Assembly: GCA_964421005.1 (NCBI GenBank)
Contig: CAYQUV010000018.1
Coordinates: 1-14,926, forward strand
Reading direction: 5' to 3'
Length of the DNA: 14,926 nucleotides
DNA from: CAYQUV01 sp964421005
Lineage (GTDB): Bacteria; Patescibacteriota; Minisyncoccia; Minisyncoccales; CG1-02-41-26
Shown here: in pieces, positions 5,587 through 12,079 of the stretch
Numbering within the stretch: position 1 is the first letter of the stretch
Layout: every line of letters starts with the position of its first letter
Translations under genes and position numbers: made by a program
The notes under the pieces: generated by a model
What the model was told of the DNA's origin: nothing
The model's input: only the letters and a program-made list of their open reading frames with translations
Database searches by the model: none

Positions 5587-7692
5587 ATGAAAAATAAAAT
5601 TGAAAAAATTAGAAAAAGAGATGGTACCTTAGTTGAATTTGACCAAAATAGAATCACCCAGGCTATTTTTAAAGCTCTCACTTCAAGTAACGAAGGAGAC
5701 GGGAAAAAATCAAAGAAAGTTTCCGATAAGGTAGTTGAGGTTTTGAACAGAAGATTTAAAGCCGATGAAATACCAACCGTGGAACAGATTCAGGATATCG
5801 TTGAGGAAGTTTTAATCTTGGAAGACTTGGTTAAAGCTGCCAGAGCTTATATTATATATAGAGAACAGAGAAGAAAAATCAGAGAAGCGGTTGTTGCTTC
5901 CGAGGAGGCGGTAGATAAAGTTGACCAATATCTTGGAAAATTGGACTGGGAAGTTCAAGAGAATGCTAATATGGCTTTCTCTTTACAGGGATTGAATCAT
6001 TACGGCACTTCTTATATTGTTAAAAAATATTGGTTGAATAAAATTTACACCAAGGAAATAAGAGAAGCAAACGAAGCAGGAGATTATCATATTCATAACC
6101 TTGATACTTTAGGTCCCTACTGTTGCGGTTGGGACCTTTATGATCTTTTGATGAAAGGTTTTGGTGGGGTGAGCGGGAAAATTGAAGCCGCCCCGGCAAA
6201 ACATTTCCGAAGCATTTTGGGACAGGCAGTTAATTTTCTCTACACCCTTCAGGGCGAGACTGCTGGAGCAGTTGCTTTTTCAAATTTTGACACTCTTTTG
6301 GCTCCTTTTATTCGTTACGATAACTTGGACTATCCGGCGACAAAACAAGCTATTCAGGAATTTTTATTCAATATGGCTATTCCGACCAGAGTAGGGTTCC
6401 AATGTCCTTTTTCTAATATTACTTTAGACCTCAAACCCTCTCCTGTTTTTGCCAAACAACCGGTAATTATAGGAGGTAAACCCCAGAAAGAGACCTATGG
6501 AGAATTTGAGGAAGAAATGAAAATGTTTGATAGGGCTTTATATGAAGTGATGCTTGAGGGGGATAAATCAGGCAGACCTTTTCATTTTCCGATTCCAACT
6601 ATTAACATAACCAGGGATTTTCCTTGGGATGATCCTTCTTTTGACATTCTTTTTGAAGCAACGGCAAAATATGGTACAAACTATTTTGCCAACTACATTA
6701 ACTCAGAGATGAAACCGGAAGATGTCCGCTCAATGTGTTGCAGATTGAGGCTCGATCTAAAAGAGCTTCATAATCGGGGTGGCGGAGGATTATTTGGTTC
6801 GGGAAGTTTAACCGGGAGCATAGGGGTTGTTACCATCAACATGCCCAGAATCGGTTATCTTTCAAAAACAAAAAAAGAATTCTTTGAAAGATTGGAGAAA
6901 GTAATGGACTTGGCTCAGAAATCTCTGGAGATAAAAAGAAAAACCATAGAGAATTTTATTGAAAAAGGCTTATATCCTTACTCAAGATTTTATTTAAACG
7001 GAGTGAAAAAAATGAAAGGCGGTTATTATGCCAATCATTTCTCAACCATTGGTCTGGTCGGCATGAATGAAGCCCTTTTGAATTTTCTTGGCGAAAGTAT
7101 TGGAACAAAAGCAGGGAAAAAATTTAGTTTAGAAGTTATGGATTTTATGAGAAAAAAACTGGTCAAATATCAGAAAGATACCAACAATGTTTACAATTTA
7201 GAAGCAACCCCTGCTGAATCAACTGCCTACCGTCTGGCTTTAAAAGACAAAGAAAAATATCCGGATATTATTACAGCCGGCACGAAAGATAATCCTTATT
7301 ATACTAACTCAACCCAGCTTCCGGTGAATTTCACCGATGACATTTTTGAGGCATTGAAACTTCAAGATGATCTCCAATGTCGCTACACGGGCGGCACAGT
7401 TTTACACATATTTTTAGGCGAAAGACTTTCCGAGATAGAAACAGTCAAGCGACTAACCAAAAAAATTTTTCAAAATTTTCATCTTCCTTATATCACTTTC
7501 ACCCCAACTTTCTCAATTTGTCCTGTTCACGGATACTTAATGGGGGAACATTGGACTTGTCCAAAATGTACTATTAAACAACCTTGCGAAGTTTATTCCA
7601 GAGTGGTAGGATATTACAGGCCGGTTCAGCAATTCAATTTCGGCAAACAGGAAGAATTCAAGGAAAGAAAGACCTTTGAGGTTAAAAAATAA
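5587..7692 (+). CDS. nrdD: Anaerobic (class III) ribonucleoside-triphosphate reductase
   Basis: This 701-residue glycyl-radical enzyme reduces ribonucleoside triphosphates to deoxynucleotides without oxygen. The N-terminal ATP-cone (about 4-97; KRDGTLVEFDQNRI at 10-23) gives allosteric activity control. The barrel core contains the cysteine pairs C179/C180 and C384/C385, candidates for the substrate-site cysteines. Near the C-terminus a zinc site is visible as CPVH (645-648) and CPKC (658-661), with His in place of one of the four usual Cys. The glycyl-radical motif RVVGYYRP (672-679) places the radical on Gly675. Length is normal for NrdD. The activase gene follows 47 bp downstream. Expression should come from the 5378-5407 promoter through a repeat-containing leader. 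No aerobic reductase is visible in the window. Confidence 0.97.
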   Translation: MKNKIEKIRKRDGTLVEFDQNRITQAIFKALTSSNEGDGKKSKKVSDKVVEVLNRRFKADEIPTVEQIQDIVEEVLILEDLVKAARAYIIYREQRRKIREAVVASEEAVDKVDQYLGKLDWEVQENANMAFSLQGLNHYGTSYIVKKYWLNKIYTKEIREANEAGDYHIHNLDTLGPYCCGWDLYDLLMKGFGGVSGKIEAAPAKHFRSILGQAVNFLYTLQGETAGAVAFSNFDTLLAPFIRYDNLDYPATKQAIQEFLFNMAIPTRVGFQCPFSNITLDLKPSPVFAKQPVIIGGKPQKETYGEFEEEMKMFDRALYEVMLEGDKSGRPFHFPIPTINITRDFPWDDPSFDILFEATAKYGTNYFANYINSEMKPEDVRSMCCRLRLDLKELHNRGGGGLFGSGSLTGSIGVVTINMPRIGYLSKTKKEFFERLEKVMDLAQKSLEIKRKTIENFIEKGLYPYSRFYLNGVKKMKGGYYANHFSTIGLVGMNEALLNFLGESIGTKAGKKFSLEVMDFMRKKLVKYQKDTNNVYNLEATPAESTAYRLALKDKEKYPDIITAGTKDNPYYTNSTQLPVNFTDDIFEALKLQDDLQCRYTGGTVLHIFLGERLSEIETVKRLTKKIFQNFHLPYITFTPTFSICPVHGYLMGEHWTCPKCTIKQPCEVYSRVVGYYRPVQQFNFGKQEEFKERKTFEVKK

Positions 7693-7705
7693 TTCCTCGG
7701 GGAAT
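7692..7705 (+). promoter_or_regulatory. Small stem-loop between nrdD and its activase
   Basis: ATTCC (7692-7696) pairs with GGAAT (7701-7705) around a TCGG loop, beginning on the last base of the nrdD stop codon. Only a broken T-run follows, so at most it is a weak attenuator or a 3'-end stabiliser. Confidence 0.3.
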
Positions 7706-7739
7706 CTGTTTCTCTAAAAATAAAATAAAAATATATCTT

Positions 7740-8450
7740 ATGGAAATCGGCGGTCTCCAAAAATTAACTCTAATTGATTTTCCCAAAAGGATTGCTTGTA
7801 CGGTTTTTCTAAGAGGATGTAATTATCGTTGTCTATTCTGTCATAATCCGGAGCTTGTCGTGCCGGAGGTAATTGAGAAGCACCTGCCGATTCCGGAAAA
7901 AGATTTTTTCCAGTTTTTAAAAGAAAAAAAACAATGGCTGGAAGGAGTTTGTATCGGAGGGGGCGAACCGACTGTACATCAGGGTTTACCCGATTTTTGT
8001 AAAAAAATAAAAACTTTGGGTTATCAAATAAAAATTGATACCAACGGTTCAAATCCCGAGATGTTAAGAAATTTAATTGAGAAAAATTTGGTTGACTATA
8101 TTGCTATGGATATCAAAGGACCAAAAGGAAAATATCCTAAGATTGTTGGTTTTAAAAATTGTTCCAAAAACTATCTTTTAAACAAAATAGAAGAAAGCGT
8201 GAGTATTTTAAAAGAAGATAAAGTAGATTATGAGTTCCGGACAACCGTTGTTCCAAAGCTTTTGACTAAAAATGATATTATAAAAATTGTTCACTGGCTT
8301 GCTCCGGCTAAAAAATATGTTTTACAAAATTTTCACAAAGAAAGAACTATTGATCCTCAATTTTCTCAAATTGAACCTTATCCGGAGGAATTTCTTTTTT
8401 CTCTTCAAAAAATAATTTCTCCTTTTTTTGATGTCTGTCAGGTTAGATAA
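7740..8450 (+). CDS. Anaerobic ribonucleotide reductase activating protein (radical SAM, NrdG2-type)
   Basis: This 236-residue radical-SAM enzyme should use a 4Fe-4S cluster and S-adenosylmethionine to create the glycyl radical on the NrdD encoded just upstream. The cluster motif CNYRCLFC (27-34) is the expected CxxxCxxC, followed by HNPEL. The SAM-binding GGEP motif is at 74-77, and TNGS (101-104) and MDIKGP (123-128) match later strands of the partial barrel. The N-terminus, IGGLQKLTLIDFP (3-15), and the 236-residue length fit the NrdG2 family (TIGR02495 type) rather than the shorter classical NrdG of about 150-170 residues. Pairing with nrdD supports the role. The start is an ATG in an AT-rich leader without a Shine-Dalgarno sequence. 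Confidence 0.92.
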   Translation: MEIGGLQKLTLIDFPKRIACTVFLRGCNYRCLFCHNPELVVPEVIEKHLPIPEKDFFQFLKEKKQWLEGVCIGGGEPTVHQGLPDFCKKIKTLGYQIKIDTNGSNPEMLRNLIEKNLVDYIAMDIKGPKGKYPKIVGFKNCSKNYLLNKIEESVSILKEDKVDYEFRTTVVPKLLTKNDIIKIVHWLAPAKKYVLQNFHKERTIDPQFSQIEPYPEEFLFSLQKIISPFFDVCQVR

Positions 8451-8455
8451 ATAGT

Positions 8456-8493
8456 GCCGGCCTCTTAGAAAACAAGGGCTTATATCAGCCGGC
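8456..8493 (+). promoter_or_regulatory. Two-tier GC-rich hairpin before the rhomboid gene
   Basis: GCCGGC (8456-8461) pairs with a second GCCGGC (8488-8493). Inside, CTCTT (8462-8466) pairs with AAGGG (8474-8478, one G-U) around a 7-nt loop. It begins 6 bp after the activase stop and ends 19 bp before the rhomboid start. With no T-tract it is not a classical terminator; it may separate or stabilise transcript segments. Confidence 0.4.
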
Positions 8494-8512
8494 GTTATGG
8501 TTATCTTAAAAT

Positions 8513-9151
8513 ATGTTTCCTCTTTATCAACAGGTTAAAATCCCGGGAAAAAAATCTTGGGTTATTTTAATTTTAATACTCTTAAATATCTCTTTATTTT
8601 TTATATCTTTACCCAATCTTGAGGGAATTATTGAGGATTATGGTTTAATTCCCGAAAGAATTATTGAGGGAGAAGGTCTTTTTACTATATTCAGTTCTAT
8701 GTTCTTACATGTTGGAATAGGCCATCTCTTAGGCAATATGTGGTTTTTATGGATTTTCGGCAACAATCTGGAGAAAAGGTTGGGAAAATTAAAACTTTTA
8801 ACTTTTTATCTCCTCTGCGGCACTATTTCGGCTTTGGTTTATTTAATTTTAGCTCCTGAGAAAACAATTCCGGCTGTTGGAGCTTCAGGAGCCGTTTCCG
8901 GGATTTTAGGAGGATATTTAATTCTTTTTCCAAAACATAAAATTGTAAGTCTTGTTCCTGTTTTCTTTTATATTCATTTAATTGCCGTCCCTGTTTTAAT
9001 ATTTATCGGTATCTGGTTTTTATATCAACTTTTATATATCGGCACCGAAACATCCGTAGCTTACTGGGCTCATATCGCTGGTTTTCTAAGCGGAATTCTT
9101 CTAATCAAACTTTTTGCCGGAAAGAAAAAACATCAGCATGTCTCCTTCTAA
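8513..9151 (+). CDS. Rhomboid-family intramembrane serine protease
   Basis: This 212-residue polytopic membrane protein cleaves substrates within the bilayer. The catalytic Ser lies in GASG (Ser125 in AVGASGAVSGILGG) and the partner His in AYWAHIAGFLSG (His187). FLHVGIGHLLGNMWFL (64-79) supplies the conserved H66, H71 and N75 that line the active site. About six hydrophobic segments are seen (roughly 15-33, 61-82, 94-114, 122-140, 146-175, 183-201), as in the basic bacterial rhomboid fold, with a short basic tail. The start is the first in-frame ATG, with no Shine-Dalgarno sequence. Its end overlaps the comEC start by 14 bp, so the two are probably translated together. The substrate is unknown. 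Confidence 0.93.
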   Translation: MFPLYQQVKIPGKKSWVILILILLNISLFFISLPNLEGIIEDYGLIPERIIEGEGLFTIFSSMFLHVGIGHLLGNMWFLWIFGNNLEKRLGKLKLLTFYLLCGTISALVYLILAPEKTIPAVGASGAVSGILGGYLILFPKHKIVSLVPVFFYIHLIAVPVLIFIGIWFLYQLLYIGTETSVAYWAHIAGFLSGILLIKLFAGKKKHQHVSF

Positions 9152-10394
9152 GATTTTTCTTTTGATTCTTCTCTGTTTTTTAGCAGGGATTTTTATTTCC
9201 TCTTTTTTAAATCTTCCCGAATTGATAATTTGCGAAATTCTTGTTTTGGGGATTTTTTATTCTTTTTTAGCATTTTTCTTTAGAGAAAAAGAATTTAAAA
9301 AAGTTGTTATTGTCTTCGGAGTATGTTTGATGGTTTTGGGATTTGGCATTTTTCACACCGAAAGAGCAAAACATTCTGGTTTTCAATCTCAATTTTCAGT
9401 TTTCCAAACGTCTCAAAACTACTCGCAAACAACTCAAGTTCAGAATATTTCTCCGATATTTTTGCCGATTGAAGAAAGAATTTTTCCTCTGAAAGAAAAA
9501 TTAAAAAATCTCATTTATCAAAATTTTTCACCGCCCCAATCGTCAATTTTAGTTGCCATCCTTCTGGGCGAAAAAAGAAAAATCTCATCGGAGTGGAAAG
9601 AAAAACTTAACAAAGTAGGAGTCCGTCATATAACGGCTATCTCGGGCATGCATATAGTTATTCTAAGCGGTATTTTGCTCTGGTTGGGGATGGCAATAGG
9701 GTTATCTCGGGGGAGGAGTTTCTATTTCGCTTTATTTTTTCTCTGGCTTTTCATTTTTATAACGGGAACTCAACCTTCCGCTTTCAGGGCCGGAGTTATG
9801 GGTTCAATGTTTCTTTTTTGCCAGAAAATCGGCAGAGAGAGGCAGAACGGCAGGGCATTGTTATTTACAGCCGTTATAATTCTGGCTTTTAACCCTTTGC
9901 TTTTGAGATATAATATCGGTTTCCAGCTTTCTTTTCTGGCAACTTTGGGAATAATTTATTTGCTCCCGGTTTTCCGCAATTGGTTTAACAAACTCAAATT
10001 CTCCGAATATGGTTTTGGTAGTATAAGCGAGCTTCTCTCAATGACTTTTGCTGCCCAAATTTTTACTTTGCCAATTTTGATTTATAACTTCGGCTTTTTT
10101 TCTTTGGTTTCTCCCCTTAGCAATCTTTTAATTGTTCCGATTTTGCCTTATCTGATGGGCTTTGGATTTTTATTTCTGCTCTCAGGTTTGATTTATCAGC
10201 CGTTAAGTTTTCTTTTTTCTTTGCCGATTTTCTTGCTCTTGAGCTACTTGATTTCAACAGTCAACTTTTTTTGTCGCTTTAAATTATCTTCTGTTAACTT
10301 TCAAATCTCTTGGCATTATTTAATTGTTTTCTACTTATTGCTGGCTTATTTTCTCCATAGGCTTTTCAAAAAATCTGAAAAAAATCGAGCCTGA
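9138..10394 (+). CDS. comEC: ComEC/Rec2-type DNA uptake channel, reduced form
   Basis: This 418-residue polytopic membrane protein matches the ComEC/Rec2 competence domain, the channel that carries single-stranded DNA across the cytoplasmic membrane. Diagnostic stretches are GVRHITAISGMHIVILSG (161-178), RAGVMG (217-222), NIGFQLSFLATLGI (259-272) and the AQIFTLPILIYNFGFFS region (306-322). Two domains of full-length ComEC are missing. The soluble OB-like N-terminal region is replaced by a short Gln/Ser-rich linker (about 79-105), and the C-terminal metallo-beta-lactamase nuclease domain is absent. I chose ATG 9138 over an in-frame TTG at 9114 because it is stronger and gives a short 14-bp overlap with the rhomboid gene. 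A GGAAAG lies upstream of it. Family assignment is firm; DNA uptake activity is inferred. Confidence 0.87.
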   Translation: MSPSKIFLLILLCFLAGIFISSFLNLPELIICEILVLGIFYSFLAFFFREKEFKKVVIVFGVCLMVLGFGIFHTERAKHSGFQSQFSVFQTSQNYSQTTQVQNISPIFLPIEERIFPLKEKLKNLIYQNFSPPQSSILVAILLGEKRKISSEWKEKLNKVGVRHITAISGMHIVILSGILLWLGMAIGLSRGRSFYFALFFLWLFIFITGTQPSAFRAGVMGSMFLFCQKIGRERQNGRALLFTAVIILAFNPLLLRYNIGFQLSFLATLGIIYLLPVFRNWFNKLKFSEYGFGSISELLSMTFAAQIFTLPILIYNFGFFSLVSPLSNLLIVPILPYLMGFGFLFLLSGLIYQPLSFLFSLPIFLLLSYLISTVNFFCRFKLSSVNFQISWHYLIVFYLLLAYFLHRLFKKSEKNRA

Positions 10395-10485
10395 AAAGAA
10401 AGGGATTAGGCTTGGTCGGGCCTAAAAAAGGACCCGGGTCTAAAAGAAAGGAATTGAGCCTGAAAGGAATTGAGCCTAAAAAGAT
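10386..10485 (+). repeat. Degenerate short tandem repeats with palindromes
   Basis: The spacer after comEC holds a perfect 16-bp tandem core, GGAATTGAGCCT followed by GAAA then AAAA (10450-10465, 10466-10481), and earlier related units around CCTGAAAAG (10390), CCTAAAAAAGG (10421) and TCTAAAAGAAAGG (10439). It also holds the perfect palindrome GACCCGGGTC (10431-10440) and a TTAGGC/GCCTAA hairpin (about 10407-10425). No T-tract follows, so terminator function is doubtful. Strand asymmetry is strong (purine-rich + strand). Confidence 0.6.
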
Positions 10486-10487
10486 GG

Positions 10488-10515
10488 TTGAAATTGAAAA
10501 TCAATTTGATATAAT
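10488..10515 (+). promoter_or_regulatory. Sigma-70-like promoter for the HtrA gene, near-leaderless
   Basis: TTGAAA (10488-10493) and a perfect TATAAT (10510-10515) are separated by 16 bp. The predicted start point, 6-8 nt downstream, falls at about 10521-10523, directly at the ATG (10523). The mRNA would therefore have almost no leader, in keeping with the absence of a Shine-Dalgarno sequence. Confidence 0.7.
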
Positions 10516-10522
10516 TTTTTAT

Positions 10523-11917
10523 ATGAAATTCCAAGAAATAGTAAAATTTTTGAACAGAGACATCTCAACTCTCTCTCAGATTTTTAAGAAAACTAAAAAA
10601 AGAAAGAGGTCTTCAAAAAATAAAAAAACCTCTGAGATTGTTTTAGTTGTTCTGGTTTTAGTTTTCTTTTCCCTTGGAATTTTTTGGGGAGTTTATTTTA
10701 GCGATTTTATTAAAAAGAGCCTGGAAGGATATTTAGGAATTTTTTCGAAAGAAAATTTCCAACCTCAAGTTCAAATCAAGCAGGAATTTCCTGAAGAAAA
10801 AAAGGAAGAGATTCTTTATTCGGCCCAAACTTCTCAGGAAGAGGCGGTTATTAATGTTGTTGAGAGCGCTTCCCCGGCTGTTGTCAGTATTATAATCAGC
10901 AAAGAAGTACCGGTTTACGAAGAGTATTACGAAAGTCCGTTACCGGGGTTTCCTGGATTCCCTGAATTCCCGGAATTCAGAATTCCAAAGTATCGTCAAA
11001 AAGGAACCAAAAAACAAAATGTCGGCAGCGGAACAGGTTTTATTGTTTCCGAAGATGGTTTACTTATAACAAATAAACATGTTGTTTCTGACGACGAAGC
11101 AGAATATACAATTGTTACCAATACCGGGGAAAAATACGAGGTTGAAGTTTTAGCCCGTGACCCTTTCCAAGATTTAGCAGTTTTAAAAATTAAAAAGAAA
11201 AAAGACAATGGGAGTGAAGGAGGGATTCTTCAGGAGAAGTTTCCTGTTGTCAGACTCGGTGATTCATCAAATATTAGAATTGGCCAGACAGTTGTTGCTA
11301 TTGGCAATGCTTTGGGTGAGTTCAAAAACACGGTTTCGGTTGGTGTTGTTTCTGGTCTGGGCAGAACAATTACTGCCTCAGGCGGAGGGATGGTTGAAAC
11401 ATTGGAAGATGTCATACAAACCGATGCTGCTGTTAATCGGGGGAATTCGGGAGGACCGTTATTAAATCTTAAAGGAGAAGTTATCGGTGTAAATGTTGCT
11501 GTTGCCGAAGCTGCTGAAAATATCGGTTTTGCTATTCCAATTAATAAAGCAAAAAGAGATATTAATCAAATTAAAACAATAGGAAAGATTGTTTATCCTT
11601 TTCTGGGAATAAGATATATTCTCATCACTCCGGAAATTCAGGAGGAAAGGAAGCTTAAAATTGATTACGGAGTTTTAATCGTCAGAGGAGAGACCGTTTC
11701 AGAACCGGCTGTTGTCCCCGGTTCCGGGGCTGAAAAAGCGGGGCTTAAAGAAGGAGATATAATTCTGGAAGTTAATAAAGAAAAGATTACTCCCCAAAAT
11801 TCTTTGGCTAAGATTATTCAGAATTATAATCCCGGAGACAAAATTATTCTTAAGGTTTTAAGAGGGGAAGAAACAATGGAAATACAGGCAACTTTAGGAG
11901 AAAAGACGAGCGATTAA
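10523..11917 (+). CDS. HtrA/DegP-like membrane-anchored serine protease
   Basis: This 464-residue protein is an extracytoplasmic trypsin-like protease of the HtrA family for misfolded-protein control. A basic N-terminus is followed by one membrane anchor (about 37-58), so the protease faces outward. The triad is His186 (ITNKHVVS), Asp217 (DPFQDLAVLKI) and Ser309 (NRGNSGGPLLN). One PDZ domain occupies about 360-458 (GSGAEKAGLKEGDII at 400-414). Before the protease core there is a Pro/Phe-rich loop, PGFPGFPEFPEF (141-152), in the region of the regulatory LA loop. A longer reading from a TTG at 10412 would translate the repeat-rich spacer and the promoter, so I use ATG 10523. The gene probably forms its own transcript. 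Confidence 0.95.
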   Translation: MKFQEIVKFLNRDISTLSQIFKKTKKRKRSSKNKKTSEIVLVVLVLVFFSLGIFWGVYFSDFIKKSLEGYLGIFSKENFQPQVQIKQEFPEEKKEEILYSAQTSQEEAVINVVESASPAVVSIIISKEVPVYEEYYESPLPGFPGFPEFPEFRIPKYRQKGTKKQNVGSGTGFIVSEDGLLITNKHVVSDDEAEYTIVTNTGEKYEVEVLARDPFQDLAVLKIKKKKDNGSEGGILQEKFPVVRLGDSSNIRIGQTVVAIGNALGEFKNTVSVGVVSGLGRTITASGGGMVETLEDVIQTDAAVNRGNSGGPLLNLKGEVIGVNVAVAEAAENIGFAIPINKAKRDINQIKTIGKIVYPFLGIRYILITPEIQEERKLKIDYGVLIVRGETVSEPAVVPGSGAEKAGLKEGDIILEVNKEKITPQNSLAKIIQNYNPGDKIILKVLRGEETMEIQATLGEKTSD

Positions 11918-12030
11918 TCTTGAATCTGATCTCGTAATCTCAATTAATTCCATAATCTCAAATAAAAACCGGATAAAAATTTTCTGATAAAATCTTCTGA
12001 AATTTTCTCAAAAGAAATAAAAACGAAACC

Positions 12031-12059
12031 TTGATTTTCAGTCCTTTTTTTGTTATTAT
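12031..12059 (+). promoter_or_regulatory. Likely promoter for clpB
   Basis: TTGATT (12031-12036) and TATTAT (12054-12059) are 17 bp apart; an overlapping TATAAT (12059-12064) has no well-spaced -35. Transcription would begin near 12066, about 14 nt before the ATG. No CIRCE-type inverted repeat is seen in the 162-bp spacer 11918-12079, which otherwise holds only AT-rich sequence with short AATCTCA and TTTTCT repeats. Confidence 0.5.
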
Positions 12060-12079
12060 ATAATATAAAACTAAAAAAT

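Noticed and set aside
9114..9137. TTG start for comEC
   Set aside because: It adds eight charged residues before the first membrane segment. ATG 9138 is a stronger codon and gives a shorter overlap.
2637..10394. Alternative genetic code with UGA as an amino acid (known in some CPR lineages)
   Set aside because: UGA ends rpsU and comEC at natural protein ends, and no conserved domain contains an in-frame TGA.
10412..10522. Longer HtrA N-terminus from TTG 10412
   Set aside because: It would translate tandem repeats and the promoter and places a low-complexity tail before the membrane anchor. ATG 10523 follows the -10 box at the right distance.
12050..12079. Longer ClpB N-terminus from TTG 12050
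   Set aside because: The extra ten codons lie in the promoter; the ClpB homology begins after ATG 12080.
11918..12079. CIRCE or other known heat-shock operator before clpB
   Set aside because: No TTAGCACTC/GAGTGCTAA-type inverted repeat is present; only short AT-rich repeats are seen.
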